A stretch of 64,000 nt of DNA from Pseudoalteromonas sp. XMcav2-N (lineage in GTDB: Bacteria > Pseudomonadota > Gammaproteobacteria > Enterobacterales > Alteromonadaceae): assembly GCF_024124545.1 (NCBI RefSeq), contig NZ_JAMXSF010000003.1, positions 186,001 to 250,000 on the forward strand. The letters are read 5' to 3'. The notes under the pieces were generated by a model. That model was not told the origin of the DNA, made no database searches, and worked only from the letters and a program-made list of their open reading frames with translations. Below, piece after piece: positions 20,801 to 30,176 of this stretch. Within the stretch, counting starts at the first letter, position 1, and every line of letters starts with the position of its first letter. Made by a program: the position numbers and the translations under genes.

Positions 20801-20899
20801 GAGCTGACCAAACGCCAGCAGGCCACCAGCAATAATCATCGCCATCAGTAAGTTGGCAGCCACCGGGTTATCAATAAACCATTTGCTTAGCCAGCTCAT
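17807..20899 (-). CDS. RND-family efflux permease (HAE-type)
   Basis: The 1030-residue product has the full AcrB-type layout: N-terminal helix, two large periplasmic loops and twelve membrane helices. The proton-relay pair Asp-Asp appears in TM4 (GILVDDAVVVGEAI, near residue 398) and the TM10 counterpart in GIVVNDALVLMTRF. It should work as a trimer with the adaptor encoded immediately upstream, whose stop codon overlaps this start by four bases (20896-20899), and an outer-membrane channel encoded elsewhere. The substrate is probably a hydrophobic or amphiphilic toxic compound; specificity cannot be read from the sequence. Confidence 0.93.
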   Translation of the reverse strand: MSWLSKWFIDNPVAANLLMAMIIAGGLLAFGQLRVESFPQIAPSSLSIHVAYPGGTARQIDESITQRVEESVSSVAGIKQITSQSQAGLSTVTIRKKPDADLGKLLEEVRNQVNAISHFPAQAEKPIVTRDEFTNLAAFVIVSAPRSDEALQQVARRIELALKKHPDISKVSNWGAREPRIYIEPDPEALQRYGMTLEQLAGTMVQMSLETRSGQLQHEGGRITLRGDGYLSALGELKKLPVINGPTGEVTLGEVATVRRGYEHSDAIVRNNGIPGIALMVSTSQSDNLLDVSAAIRDTIAELKPVLAEDIEITTMADMAPYIEEQLQRLGSSAWQGLLIVILLLGVFLNLRLAFWVAAGIPVAICGTLYGMQLLDYSLNDITLFGFILVLGILVDDAVVVGEAIDEHQNGNANYKQAAFSGVESVTVATVFGVLTSIAAFSPMLWINNDLAKLFAGFSAVVILALCFSLVESKFILPSHLAAMSRKGARSGIVATVQNKARWALTQFIQRIYKPMLCVSLKHKRSTLVMFLSAFVLAYGLWLGGAIRSTLFPDIPGRYVTAKVTLEEGAPLGLQARALSQLELSAQKANNTLQADYALNAAPMKNILAWSNGFGELEVTAELTSEALNVLPANTLSDAWREYAANIEGSYAQHFSAAEPPAGGTFLAISSHDVLQAKQVSDLLREKLAGLPGVKDVRDDHQAAQRQIRIRLNAFGRQLGLTQAQVAELVANALGEREVYRLLYQSQELKVVLRFAQQAVRTEHELKDMRVILKDGQSVALGDVARLSYEYEPQALQRRDRSRVINLYWSQDRAAGSPEQTLALLAKEIETLKTQYPEVGIKPAGEYEEIDEVSKGFKAALILTLMLIYVLLAIPLKSYWQPLIIMAVIPFGFAGAIFGHAIMDLPVSLLSLFGMMAMTGIVVNDALVLMTRFNSEYRNGIEPTEALIMAGTARFRAIFLTTVTTVCGLLPLLFGTSEQVQYLKPAAVSLVFGELFATLITLFLIPVLLGFSHRQPRSAVSSAKETMTVS

Positions 20900-22041
20900 A
20901 GCGCCTCCTGCTTGTCTGCAACCTGCAACGCCTCTGTAACCGGATTTACTTTCTTTTTAGCCATCATGGAACGCAGTGGGAAACGCACAATCTGCAATGA
21001 AGCGGGTTGCTCGTCAATCAATGACACAATCACGCTGTTCGCTCTTACCTCGATAACCCGGACATTCAGCTGACGCAGCTGTTGCTGCGCTGTTACCACC
21101 CAGATAAATTCGTCCGGATCAACAGCGCTGAGAGGCAGTTCATATAAGGCTCCTTCATTTTTGAGCTCAAACTGCACTTTCACCTGTTGGTTCGGGAGCA
21201 ACTGAGTTTCGTGATGATAGGGATCGGACACCGTCAGCACTAACGTTCGCTGGCGCGTTGTTTCATTGACCAGTGGCGACACATAACGCACAGATGCCGG
21301 CCAGCTCACACCCGAGCGGCTGTGTATTTTAATCACATTTTTATCGAGATCAGCTGTACTTATTCTGTCCCAGTCATGCTGTGACAGGGGCACATGAATA
21401 TCCATACTGTCGCTGGCCACCAGTTCGAACAGAGTCTGACTGGCTTCCATCCATTCTCCCGGGCTCACAAAGCGCTGTGTGATCATGGCATCATAAGGAG
21501 CAACAATAATGGCGTCATCCAGCAATTGTTGTGCACTTTTTACATTTTGTTGTGCGCGTGCCAATTCCGCTCGCGCAGCCGCCAGATGCGGTTCCATTCT
21601 GGCAAATGCCGTGCTGTTTTGAGCGGGCCGCATGCTTTGTACGACCTCTTGTTCATGCAGCTGTTGCTGTAAATTGAGTTCAGCCTGTTTCAATGTACTC
21701 CGCGCCTCAAAAAGCTGAGATTCAAGTAAACGGGTATTGAGCCGTGCCAGTACCTGACCTTTTTTCACATGCTTACCCGGCTCCATATGTGTGCCCAGAT
21801 ACTCTAACCTGGCGCTGCTGGTTGCCTTCAATTGTACAGGCCAGCGTGCCTGAGTATGCGCCTGGACTGATAATGTAGGCGTCCGTTCAGTACGTTCTAT
21901 GGTCAACACAGAGACGGTTGGTACCACAACTTGTTCTACCCGAGGCATGGGTTCAACGGGTGTCATAAGCACCACGGTCACTAATGACAAGAGTAATGTG
22001 GCACCGGCAGCAATGGCCGGCAAACGGGCTTTAAACATCAT
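20896..22041 (-). CDS. RND efflux periplasmic adaptor subunit (membrane fusion protein)
   Basis: The 381-residue product has an N-terminal membrane anchor (about 8-27), a biotinyl-lipoyl-like region split around a coiled-coil hairpin (LARLNTRLLESQLFEARSTL through ARAELARAQQNVKSAQ), then beta-barrel and membrane-proximal domains. It links the RND pump to an outer-membrane factor across the periplasm. Its end overlaps the pump gene by four bases, and its start overlaps the end of the ABC membrane protein gene by 11 bases, so the three form one transcript. No outer-membrane channel gene is nearby. Confidence 0.92.
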   Translation of the reverse strand: MMFKARLPAIAAGATLLLSLVTVVLMTPVEPMPRVEQVVVPTVSVLTIERTERTPTLSVQAHTQARWPVQLKATSSARLEYLGTHMEPGKHVKKGQVLARLNTRLLESQLFEARSTLKQAELNLQQQLHEQEVVQSMRPAQNSTAFARMEPHLAAARAELARAQQNVKSAQQLLDDAIIVAPYDAMITQRFVSPGEWMEASQTLFELVASDSMDIHVPLSQHDWDRISTADLDKNVIKIHSRSGVSWPASVRYVSPLVNETTRQRTLVLTVSDPYHHETQLLPNQQVKVQFELKNEGALYELPLSAVDPDEFIWVVTAQQQLRQLNVRVIEVRANSVIVSLIDEQPASLQIVRFPLRSMMAKKKVNPVTEALQVADKQEAL

Positions 22042-22918
22042 GGATCACCTCCTGGTTAGGCACGATATCAACGGGTTGGTTTAGTCGTTTACTGATTTCG
22101 CTCAGGCGAGACAGCGTCTGTAACGTGATGGGCAACATAATTGCGGTATCTACAAATTCGAGGGAATAGGTCACAATTGAGAACACCTGGCCAACACTAA
22201 TATCGGGGATCAGCTGCACCATCCACAAATTACCAAGCACAGCAGCAAAGAGTACAAGGAAGATCAGGCCATAAACCCAGGCTTCTGTATCGGATAGTCG
22301 GATCTCACATCGTTTAAGGCGTTCAAAGTGCGCACTGATTGCACCAAGCGGTCTGTGGCTCAGCACCCAAACCTGTTGCTCAAGTTGGTCATTAAGCTTG
22401 CTATTAAGCAGACTGAAACGGTCATGAAACAGCGCATAAATTAAACACATCAATGCCGCTGCCAATACAACACTATAGGCCAGATACAAGTGGAATGACG
22501 CCAGGATCACCACAGTAGCGACCAGTTGAATCACAGCGGTAAACACACCAGGCAGGTCATTTTCGAGAAAATCAACCAGTTCACGTGACATAGTCAGACG
22601 CGCGTCTTTTACTGACACCGGAGCACCGCGTAGCTTATAGGCCAGCATTTCAGCCAACCAGACACGGATGTCACCAAATACACGGGTATCATAAAAGCGC
22701 CGCAGCACACTGATCACCACCAGCGCCACCAGCACCAGTGCAAACCAGGTGAGCGGTGTCAGTGACTGAGCTAACACGCCATCAATGGCGTGCCCGATGA
22801 ACAAAGGTAACAAAATCAGCAAGACATTTTCTAAGATCACCATAGTCCAGGTGGCAAAGATCTTAACTGGGCTAGTGCGAATAATCGCAGTAAAGGAAAT
22901 GGGGTTCAGGAGTTTCAC
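22031..22918 (-). CDS. ABC transporter six-TM domain protein lacking ATPase
   Basis: The 295-residue product is a stand-alone ABC exporter-type transmembrane domain: paired helices near 20-40 and 57-75, a coupling region (FGDIRVWLAEMLAYKLR), and helices near 130-175 and 240-280. No Walker A or ABC signature follows and the frame ends cleanly, so this is not a truncation within the window. Proteins of this kind are known next to RND pumps. It is the first gene of the operon with adaptor and pump. Its role is unknown; it may be a structural partner of the pump rather than an active transporter. Confidence 0.8.
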   Translation of the reverse strand: MKLLNPISFTAIIRTSPVKIFATWTMVILENVLLILLPLFIGHAIDGVLAQSLTPLTWFALVLVALVVISVLRRFYDTRVFGDIRVWLAEMLAYKLRGAPVSVKDARLTMSRELVDFLENDLPGVFTAVIQLVATVVILASFHLYLAYSVVLAAALMCLIYALFHDRFSLLNSKLNDQLEQQVWVLSHRPLGAISAHFERLKRCEIRLSDTEAWVYGLIFLVLFAAVLGNLWMVQLIPDISVGQVFSIVTYSLEFVDTAIMLPITLQTLSRLSEISKRLNQPVDIVPNQEVIHDV

Positions 22919-23048
22919 AACAGGCTCCGCTAGTACTACAAACAGGAAGCCAGTGTTACAGATCAGGACACTAAAAAAGTGTCCCAGATTGCGCTTTACA
23001 CTTTTTAACGCTCTGTGAGGCGCGCAATATAGCGTTTATGTAAGGCAG

Positions 23049-23480
23049 TTATGTCTTTCTCTGATAAATATCTGGCTGACATATTTGCATCAAAATACTC
23101 GGGTCGTCCGGCGTCTCAAAACCAAATTGGGCATACAAGCCATGAGCATCCTTGGTTGCCAGCATAATTCGGCGCAGGCCTTGTAATTCAGGGTGCTTCA
23201 TCACCGCCTCAACCAGCATTTTACTTACTCCCTGACCTCTGTGCTGCTCAAGAATAAACACATCCGCCAGATAAGCAAAAGTTGCTTTGTCGGTAATTAG
23301 CCGGGCAAAGCCCACTTGCTCCCCCGCTTCGCTGTATGCGCCAAAACACAGTGAGTTGTCGATAGCCCTGGCCATCACATCGCGGGGTATGTTCTTCGCC
23401 CAGTAAGAGTCAGAAATAAAGTGATAAATCACGTCAAAATTAAGCCGTGTCGGGTCGGTGCTGATGGTATAGGCAGACAT
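23049..23480 (-). CDS. GNAT-family N-acetyltransferase
   Basis: The 143-residue product has the GNAT core: VGFARLITDKATFAYLADVFI followed by the acetyl-CoA loop QHRGQGVSKMLVEAV (Q-x-x-G-x-G/A), then FGFETPDDP. Family members transfer acetyl groups from acetyl-CoA to amines. It is single-domain, soluble and of usual length. The acceptor is unknown. It precedes the efflux operon on the same strand by about 130 bases. Confidence 0.86.
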   Translation of the reverse strand: MSAYTISTDPTRLNFDVIYHFISDSYWAKNIPRDVMARAIDNSLCFGAYSEAGEQVGFARLITDKATFAYLADVFILEQHRGQGVSKMLVEAVMKHPELQGLRRIMLATKDAHGLYAQFGFETPDDPSILMQICQPDIYQRKT

Positions 23481-23572
23481 AGTACTCCTCCATGCGTATT
23501 ATTACTCTCTCCATTAAACCCCTGACCCCCCGTGATGACAAGCCCTTGAGCCACAGTCTGCTTTAAATGTCC

Positions 23573-24589
23573 CTACATTTTATTGCCGACCAGCATACCG
23601 CGCGTCAATTGTAAGGCTTCCTGATGACTTCCCGGGCCTTGTGTAACCCAAAACGTTACGGGTAATCCCATTGCACAATACATATTGGGGTGGTCCTGAA
23701 GATGAAAGTGTAAATGCGGCTCGCTCGTAAAACCAGTGAACCCACAGCGCCCCAACAACTCTCCCTGCTTCACCCTGTCTCCGACTTTCACTGAGACAGA
23801 CCCTTTGTGCAAATGAGCATAGAAACCGTATTCGCCAGGTGCATGTTTAACAACAATATGATTACCGGCAAAATGACGGCACAGGAAGTCGATCATGCCA
23901 AATCCTACCCAAGGCGCCTGAGCCACCTTATCGAATACAGACACTACCTCACCGTCAGCTGCCGCCAAAATAGGCTGATTGAAACAATAATAATCGCTCA
24001 CAATCAGGCCCTTGGAGGTATGGCGAGAATAATTGTGATCGACCATCACAAAGTCAAGAGCATATCTTTGCGAGAGCACTCCCCACGAGTGTGATGTCAA
24101 GGGTGTACGACCACCGTTGTAAACCAACCAGCAGCCTTCAAACGGTAATTGATAGCGTACTTTGTTTTGATATCTGGCCCTGTCTTTTTGTTCTGCCGAG
24201 ACCCGCCGTGCAACTGACCTCTGACAAACAACTAGCTTAGCCTGTTGAAAGGCCAGTACAGGGTTTAGGAATGTCAGCGCCAAGGATGGGAGTGCGGTAA
24301 ACATCATGCCGTAACGCCCCAGATAACGATGAATACCCGGACGCGGCCAGTTTAAACCTGGGTGAGGTTCATTGCCTGGTTGACTGGCAAGGTACTTTTT
24401 TATTAGGCAGGCACAGATAAAATGCGATGAAAAGTAAACAGTCAGTTTTGCAATAACAGACAGTCTGACTCCCCACATCCATTGGCATATGAGCTGCGAA
24501 CCGAGCGTTACGCCAACTGCAATAACTAGTGGCAGCAACCAGGTAAATGCAAACGTTTTTTGTGGACTGTGTGCCGTATCTTTGGGCAT
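23573..24589 (-). CDS. Membrane-anchored M23-family metallopeptidase
   Basis: The start is set at the ATG at 24589, with GGAG five bases upstream; a longer frame adds 19 unsupported codons. The 338-residue product opens with hydrophobic helices (about 13-32 and 38-62) and has another near 95-115. The C-terminal half has the LytM/M23 metal site: a first His/Asp region (LTSHSWGV ... ALDF), HIVVKHAPGEYGFYAHLHKG, GDRVKQGELLG and EPHLHFHL. All zinc and catalytic His are present, so it should be active. M23 enzymes cleave peptide cross-links of peptidoglycan, usually outside the inner membrane; the multi-helix anchor is atypical. Confidence 0.86.
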   Translation of the reverse strand: MPKDTAHSPQKTFAFTWLLPLVIAVGVTLGSQLICQWMWGVRLSVIAKLTVYFSSHFICACLIKKYLASQPGNEPHPGLNWPRPGIHRYLGRYGMMFTALPSLALTFLNPVLAFQQAKLVVCQRSVARRVSAEQKDRARYQNKVRYQLPFEGCWLVYNGGRTPLTSHSWGVLSQRYALDFVMVDHNYSRHTSKGLIVSDYYCFNQPILAAADGEVVSVFDKVAQAPWVGFGMIDFLCRHFAGNHIVVKHAPGEYGFYAHLHKGSVSVKVGDRVKQGELLGRCGFTGFTSEPHLHFHLQDHPNMYCAMGLPVTFWVTQGPGSHQEALQLTRGMLVGNKM

Positions 24590-24760
24590 GTCTGCTCCGG
24601 TTTGTGTTATCAAGTGTGTTTGTCGATGCGCCATCACTGTATACACGTGTCATTAAGGGTACAACGGCCTGATAATGACAAATCACCAAGAACCATATTT
24701 TGATACTCTAACATCCATTTTATGATACCTTACGACGAAAATAGTGAATGAGCAGATAAA

Positions 24761-25531
24761 GTGTCCAACGATCTCAACAAGCAGATAATCAGGCGATGCC
24801 TCGATGCGATTAAAGTCCAGTTAAAAGCCAGACAACTTACCTATCAGGATATTGCTGCATTGTTTGACGTGTCTGAAAACACCATCAAGCGAATGCTCAA
24901 TCAGGATGACATTAGTTTAGACAGGCTGTTAACGCTGGCACAGTTGTGCGGATTAGATACGGCTGAGCTGCTTAGTAAGAGTCAACAACACAGATCAGCG
25001 CACACCTATTTTTCTGCGCGTCAAGATCAGGCATTTGCAGAAAACCCGCACCTGTTAAGTTATTTTTCACGGTTGTTTTACCAGCAACATAGCGTGGAGA
25101 AAATTGCCTGCGAATGCGGTCTGAGCGACCTTTCCAGCTACCGATATTTACGCGCGCTGGAGGATATTGAGCTGTTGGAATTAAAACCCCAGAACAGGTT
25201 CAGGTTTTTGGTGAGCCCACCTTTGGGGTTCGCGCCGGACAGCATGGTAGTCAAACAGTCAGCCTGTAAGCACATGGAACAAACGCTGGAAGCCGTAATG
25301 GCCCCACACAAAACACCTCAGCATCATGTTGTGATCAAGCCTTTGAAAATGCCACCCATACTGCATGATAAAATGTGGCAAGAGTTACAACACACCCTAA
25401 GCAAATATGCTCAGGTCGCAGAGCTGGCCTTTGCCGAATACAGTGAGCAGCCCACTATTCAGGTCACACTGGTAACACATCCACTCAACACGGACGTATT
25501 CAATGAGGCGCCGATCATTTCGCTTGATTAA
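24761..25531 (+). CDS. XRE-family transcriptional regulator
   Basis: The 256-residue product begins at a GTG with no strong ribosome binding site, so the start is somewhat uncertain. The N-terminus is a Cro/CI-type HTH (about 16-68: LTYQDIAALFDVSENTIKRML). A second winged-helix-like region (about 85-145, IACECGLSDLSSYRYLRALEDIELL) follows, and the C-terminus is of unknown fold. It is divergent from the M23 peptidase gene and may control it or act on distant targets. Confidence 0.82.
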   Translation: MSNDLNKQIIRRCLDAIKVQLKARQLTYQDIAALFDVSENTIKRMLNQDDISLDRLLTLAQLCGLDTAELLSKSQQHRSAHTYFSARQDQAFAENPHLLSYFSRLFYQQHSVEKIACECGLSDLSSYRYLRALEDIELLELKPQNRFRFLVSPPLGFAPDSMVVKQSACKHMEQTLEAVMAPHKTPQHHVVIKPLKMPPILHDKMWQELQHTLSKYAQVAELAFAEYSEQPTIQVTLVTHPLNTDVFNEAPIISLD

Positions 25532-25542
25532 CGCCTCACGAC

Positions 25543-26880
25543 TTATGCCTGTTGAAATGAGTAAACTGACCCCAAATTCAGGATAGTCGTTAACTCATCC
25601 AGTGCCGTCTGACACTCTGTCATTAAACTTGGGTCTGCAAGATCGGCTTCGCTCAACCTGTCGCGGTAGTGTGTGTTTATCCAGTCACGCAATTGGTCAT
25701 ATAAGCGCTGATTGAGTAAACACGATTGATTCACAGCACTGAGTTCTTGCTCAGACAAGGTTACTCTCAGGCGTAAGCAAGCCGGCCCGCCGCCATTTTG
25801 CATGCTTTGTTTAAGATCCATATAAATCACTTCGCTTACCGGGTTGCTGGCCTGACACAACGCAGATAAATACTGCTCCACCTTGCCTACCATCTGACAT
25901 TCTCCCGGCGCAATCACGGCCATACCACCGGACGGCAAGCTGACCAGCTGGCTGTTAAACACGTAACTCTTAACCGCTTCTTCAACACTGATATCGGCAT
26001 TTTTTACCTCAATCAGGTGAAGCGGTCGGTCGCCCTGATAGCCCGCTTTGATCTGCTCAATCACGCTTTGCTGCTGATAAAACGCCTGCTCATGGAATAA
26101 AAAGACATTTTCATTGCCAATGGCAATCACGTCATTGTGAAATACGCCCTGATCAATCACCTCAGGGTTTTGCTGAATAAATAAAGTATGCTGTAAGTCC
26201 AGCTGGTGGCTACGCGCAACCGCCTCGGATGCCTGGCGCGTCTGGCGTGCAGGAAATAATTGTGGCTTAACCTGAGTATGGGCGTCCTCGCCATAAACAA
26301 ATAATGCCAGACCTTGATGGCCATAGCTGTCCGCTAGACGTGTGTAGTTTGCCGCGCCTTCGTCGCCGTACAATGGGTGCTGTGGCAGTGCATCATGATG
26401 ACTAAAAAAGTCAGGATCACTGAACATGGCCTTGAGGATCTGGCTGGTCTGAGGTGCTTCAATGGCCCGGTGCAACTTGTTATTCAGGTTGGCTGGTGTG
26501 ACATGCAATTTACCGTCGGCTGAATCGCAACTAGGCGACACGGTCGCGGCATTCGCGGTCCACATGGACGAGGCGGAATAACACGCCTTAAGCAGCTGAG
26601 GCTGGGCTTTTGCCGCTTTGCTGATCACCGCACTGTCTGAGCCTGTGAAGCCGCAAGCCCTGAGCGTGATTAAATCCGGCCGGGCATTAGGCGCAACCAC
26701 GCCCTGATGCAGACCCAGCTGAACCAGATGCCACATTTTCTCGAGCCCCTGAAGTGCCGCCTGTTTTGGGTTCGAGATTTTGTTGGCATTTGATTTGGAC
26801 GCCACATTACCATACGACAGCCCGGCGTAATTGTGAGTTGGGCCGACCAGGCCATCAAAATTTACTTCGTAATAGTTCAT
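25543..26880 (-). CDS. astB: N-succinylarginine dihydrolase (AstB)
   Basis: The 445-residue product matches AstB in length and motifs: [20 protein letters not shown] at the start, and [13 protein letters not shown] near residue 365 with the catalytic Cys, plus conserved [14 protein letters not shown] and [13 protein letters not shown]. AstB hydrolyses N2-succinylarginine to succinylornithine, CO2 and two ammonia in the arginine succinyltransferase pathway. In many gammaproteobacteria it lies with astA, astC, astD and astE; here it stands alone, so the rest must be elsewhere. It ends 12 bases before the convergent XRE gene. Confidence 0.96.
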   Translation of the reverse strand: MNYYEVNFDGLVGPTHNYAGLSYGNVASKSNANKISNPKQAALQGLEKMWHLVQLGLHQGVVAPNARPDLITLRACGFTGSDSAVISKAAKAQPQLLKACYSASSMWTANAATVSPSCDSADGKLHVTPANLNNKLHRAIEAPQTSQILKAMFSDPDFFSHHDALPQHPLYGDEGAANYTRLADSYGHQGLALFVYGEDAHTQVKPQLFPARQTRQASEAVARSHQLDLQHTLFIQQNPEVIDQGVFHNDVIAIGNENVFLFHEQAFYQQQSVIEQIKAGYQGDRPLHLIEVKNADISVEEAVKSYVFNSQLVSLPSGGMAVIAPGECQMVGKVEQYLSALCQASNPVSEVIYMDLKQSMQNGGGPACLRLRVTLSEQELSAVNQSCLLNQRLYDQLRDWINTHYRDRLSEADLADPSLMTECQTALDELTTILNLGSVYSFQQA

Positions 26881-27138
26881 ATTGCCCCCTTTTGGTGCAA
26901 GCAGCTAGTTTCAGACTCATGCATTGCACCAGATTGGTTATTGTTTTTGTTGATGATCTGCCTTGCATTTTACCCACGACTCACTAACCCATTACTTTTC
27001 AATGATTTAGGATTTTAATGCTCGCAAGACTGTAATTCTTTTGCAGTTACAGAGTCAAAAGCTATGCCATATCGGTCTGCCTAATGGCGTATCCATTGGT
27101 AAATAGAAGCAAGCTCCCTTAAATGGGTTATGTATTGA

Positions 27139-28053
27139 CTAGCTGCCAAAGACCTTAAAACTGAGGATAAGATAAGCTATGTAGCCGCTAAGCAACGTGC
27201 CGCCTTCCAGTCGACTCAGACGACGCCCGGTGAACAGAAAAAACAACAAAATAAATGCACTGGCAAGTAGAACCCACAAATCAAACTGTAATACGCGAGG
27301 GTGAGCAGGAGTGGTTGTAGTAAAGCAGAAACACCGAGGATCCCAAGGATATTAAAGATATTACTGCCCAGCACATTGCCAATAGCTACATCGGCATGGC
27401 GACGCAACGCCGCTATCAAAGACACAGACAGTTCTGGTAACGGATAGCAAAATGGTGAGCCAGTCCCACAGCGCCTTTCAGCAACACCTGGGAGCCTAGT
27501 AGTAACAACGCCAAACCGGCCACTAAAAACAACATAGTGCGCCAGGCAGCATCTGACACTACTGCAATTTCCTTTGCCTCATCAGCATACACTACAGAAG
27601 CAGGTGAACTGTGGTTTTTTTCACTCCAGTAGGCAATACCCAGGTACCCGGCTAGTGCCCCCAATAGGATCGTGCTGTCTGTAGCCGAAAGCCCCTGACT
27701 ACCTATCAGTACAACCAGCAACTCAGTACCATGATAACGCCATCGCGCCTGAAGATCAGTGGCTGTACAGACATAGGGCTTATCAACGCACACAATCCAA
27801 GGATCAATAAGATATTACCAATATTGCTGCCAACCACATTCCCCATGGCTATATCGGGCTGAGCCTGAACTGCGGCATCTACAGAGACGACCAATTCCGT
27901 CGCTGAAGTGCCAAACCCGACAATCACCAGGCCACTGAGTATAGGAGAAACCCTAAACCGCCGGGCCGCTGCCACCGCACCGCAGATCAGCGCCTCACCA
28001 CCCAGTGTCAGCATGGCAATACCCGCTAAAATGAGTCCCAAATACAGCGTCAT
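27139..28053 (-). pseudogene. CaCA-family Na+/Ca2+ (K+-dependent type) exchanger, three frameshifts
   Basis: The gene is readable from the ATG at 28053 to TAG at 27139-27141, but only across three reading frames. The first part contains alpha-1 (VGFGTSATELVVSVDAAVQA ... GNVVGSNIGNILLILG). Frames change near 27722 (VIMVLS to LLVVLIGSQGL), near 27443 (AHHFAI to PLPELSVSLIAAL) and near 27300 (QPLLLT to RVLQFDLWVLL). The second part carries alpha-2 (DVAIGNVLGSNIFNILGILG). Each change equals one missing base. Intact members (about 300 residues) exchange Na+ for Ca2+ in the inner membrane. The protein is well conserved on both sides of each break, so decay is recent or the sequence has local errors. 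I annotate it as one broken gene. Confidence 0.85.
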
Positions 28054-28134
28054 AAGTAATGAGTCCTTTTCTATTAAGCACTTAAACTCTAGACGCTGTT
28101 CCGTCATCACAACAAATATGTTTGCTAAAAAGCC

Positions 28135-29121
28135 CTAAACATCAATCACCACTTTGCCCATCGCCGCACCACTTTGCAGACGTGCATGCGCCTGCCCTGC
28201 CTGGGCTAACTCAAAACGCTGCTCATCCAGTACAGGTACCAGCTCACCGGCTTCAACGATGCGGGTCAATGCATTCAAAATATGATGATGTGCTTCACGA
28301 TTATGATCATGCAACATGGGGATCAGCATAAAGACCACATGCAACGATAACCCTTTAAAATGTGCCACCGATAAATCCAGGTCCACCATGGCCACCGTTG
28401 AGGCAACGTGACCGTTCAGTGCAGCCCCCTCAAACGAGTTGGTCATATTGGCTCCCCCGACCGAGTCAAAGATCAGATCAAACCCTTTGCCATCGGTGTG
28501 CATAGCAACATAGTCGGCAACCGACTCGGTTTTATAGTTGATTGGTTCGGCGCCCAGACGCTGAATTAAGTCCAGCTGCGCTTCACCGCCGCCGGTAGAA
28601 TAAACACGAGCGCCAAAATGCTTAGCTAACTGCAATGCCACATGACCGACCCCACCAGAGCCACCATGCACTAACACCTGTTGGCCGGCTGTAATACCGC
28701 CACGTTGTAACCCTTCATAAGCAGTGATCCCAACCAGGGGTAATGCCGCAGCTTCTCGCATACTCAGATTACGCGGTTTACGTGCAATCAGTCGTGCATC
28801 GGCCAGCATATATTCCGCCAGCGCACCTTGTAAGTCGGCCAGCCCACCGGCACAGCCATAAACTTCATCGCCTATCGCAAAGCCGGTTACGCCTTCACCT
28901 ACCTCAACCACTGTACCGGCAAAGTCCATCCCCAAAATGGCGGGTAAAGCTGGTGACAAGGGCAGCGCCTCACCCATGGTACGGATCATAGTATCCACGG
29001 TGTTAACACTGCTGGCTGCGACCTGTACCAGCACATGACCGGGACTCACGCTGGGTTTAGCCACATCTGTAATAGTAAACTCAGCGTCATCGCCATATTG
29101 ATTCAAAACCATTGCTTTCAT
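28135..29121 (-). CDS. Zinc-independent quinone oxidoreductase-like medium-chain dehydrogenase
   Basis: The 328-residue product is an MDR-family protein: GROES-like N-terminal domain (MGMDFAGTVVEVGEGVTGF region), then a Rossmann domain with VHGGSGGVGHVALQLAKHFG (AxxGxxG-type NADPH loop). The structural zinc cysteines are absent, as in quinone oxidoreductases. The family reduces quinones or enones with NADPH. It is divergent from a LysR gene, which probably regulates it. Confidence 0.88.
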   Translation of the reverse strand: MKAMVLNQYGDDAEFTITDVAKPSVSPGHVLVQVAASSVNTVDTMIRTMGEALPLSPALPAILGMDFAGTVVEVGEGVTGFAIGDEVYGCAGGLADLQGALAEYMLADARLIARKPRNLSMREAAALPLVGITAYEGLQRGGITAGQQVLVHGGSGGVGHVALQLAKHFGARVYSTGGGEAQLDLIQRLGAEPINYKTESVADYVAMHTDGKGFDLIFDSVGGANMTNSFEGAALNGHVASTVAMVDLDLSVAHFKGLSLHVVFMLIPMLHDHNREAHHHILNALTRIVEAGELVPVLDEQRFELAQAGQAHARLQSGAAMGKVVIDV

Positions 29122-29219
29122 AATTGTGCTCTCCTGTGTTGATGACGAAAACTATACTTGCCTTTCACTATTTTGATAATAGACTTGGTTTCATAATCAC
29201 TTTATGAATTTTGTTGATA

Positions 29220-30113
29220 ATGAACATTGAACATCTGAAGCTGTTTATACGCATTGCCTCCACACACAACATCAGTAAGGCAGGTCAGGATTTGGGGCTG
29301 TCAGCCGCAGTCGCGAGCAGTCATATTAATAAGCTTGAAACCGACTTGGGCGTAAGACTGCTGCACCGCACCACCCGCAAGGTCGCCTTGACCGAAGAAG
29401 GGTTGGCGTTTTTGCCTCATGCCGAGGATGTCTTGAATGGCGTTGAAGCGGCCCGCGCCGCCATCGGCGCAGGCACCACCAAACCCAGTGGCACACTGAG
29501 GCTGACCATGCCCGCCTCCTTTGGTCGGATGCACGTCTTGCCTGCTTTGCCCGGCTTTTTTGCACTGTATCCGGACATTAAGCTCGACCTGAAACTCTCT
29601 GACACCATTGCGGACTTGGTTGAAGGCGGGTTTGATCTGGCCATCCGAAATAGTGCGCTGAAAGACTCAACTCTGGTGGCCAAAAGGTTAGCAACAGACA
29701 CTCGCCTGCTCACTGCGGCTCCCGATTACCTGGCCCTTAAAGGAGCCCCGCAAAGCCCTGAGGATCTGCGCTCTCATGCCTGCATTACGCTCTCTGGGCT
29801 GGAACACTGGTCTTTTAATACACCGGATGGCGTCCAGACTATTAAAGTTCAGGGCCAGCTGCGCGCTGACAATGGCGATGCCATCAGAGAAGCCTGTCAA
29901 CTTGGCCTTGGGATCACCATTAATTCGCGCTGGAGTGCTTATGAGGCATTACGCTCTGGTGAGTTAGTTGAGGTGCTCGCGGACTATCCTCTTAAGTCTG
30001 ATACCGCCATCTGGCTGGTTTATCCCAGCTCCCGATTACTCGCGCCCAAAGTACGGGTTTTTATTGATTACCTGACCCGTTATTTCGGCGATATCCCTTA
30101 CTGGGAAAAATAA
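29220..30113 (+). CDS. LysR-family transcriptional regulator
   Basis: The ATG at 29220 is preferred over an upstream TTG. The 297-residue product has the LysR winged HTH (about 1-60: MNIEHLKLFIRIASTHNISK ... LHRTTRKVALTEEG) and a periplasmic-binding-like effector domain (about 90-295) of the CrgA/AaeR type (LRLTMPASFGRMHVLPAL). It is transcribed away from the quinone oxidoreductase gene, sharing a short intergenic region, so it most likely controls that gene. Confidence 0.9.
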   Translation: MNIEHLKLFIRIASTHNISKAGQDLGLSAAVASSHINKLETDLGVRLLHRTTRKVALTEEGLAFLPHAEDVLNGVEAARAAIGAGTTKPSGTLRLTMPASFGRMHVLPALPGFFALYPDIKLDLKLSDTIADLVEGGFDLAIRNSALKDSTLVAKRLATDTRLLTAAPDYLALKGAPQSPEDLRSHACITLSGLEHWSFNTPDGVQTIKVQGQLRADNGDAIREACQLGLGITINSRWSAYEALRSGELVEVLADYPLKSDTAIWLVYPSSRLLAPKVRVFIDYLTRYFGDIPYWEK

Positions 30114-30176
30114 TCTGATGCTCGTGAACCTTTTTATGTTCTGCGCCGTCTTGTAGAAAAAGCCACAAGGAATAGC

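Noticed and set aside
22031..22918. ABC membrane protein as exporter for the Gly-Gly peptides
   Set aside because: It has no C39 peptidase or ATPase domain, lies about 18 kb away and is in an RND operon.
22966..22984. Small hairpin (ggacact ... agtgtcc) before the ABC gene as a terminator
   Set aside because: The stem is seven bases and no T run follows in either useful direction.
27216..28110. Three separate small membrane protein genes
   Set aside because: The three frames together give one CaCA exchanger with both alpha repeats; treating them as independent genes ignores the continuity.
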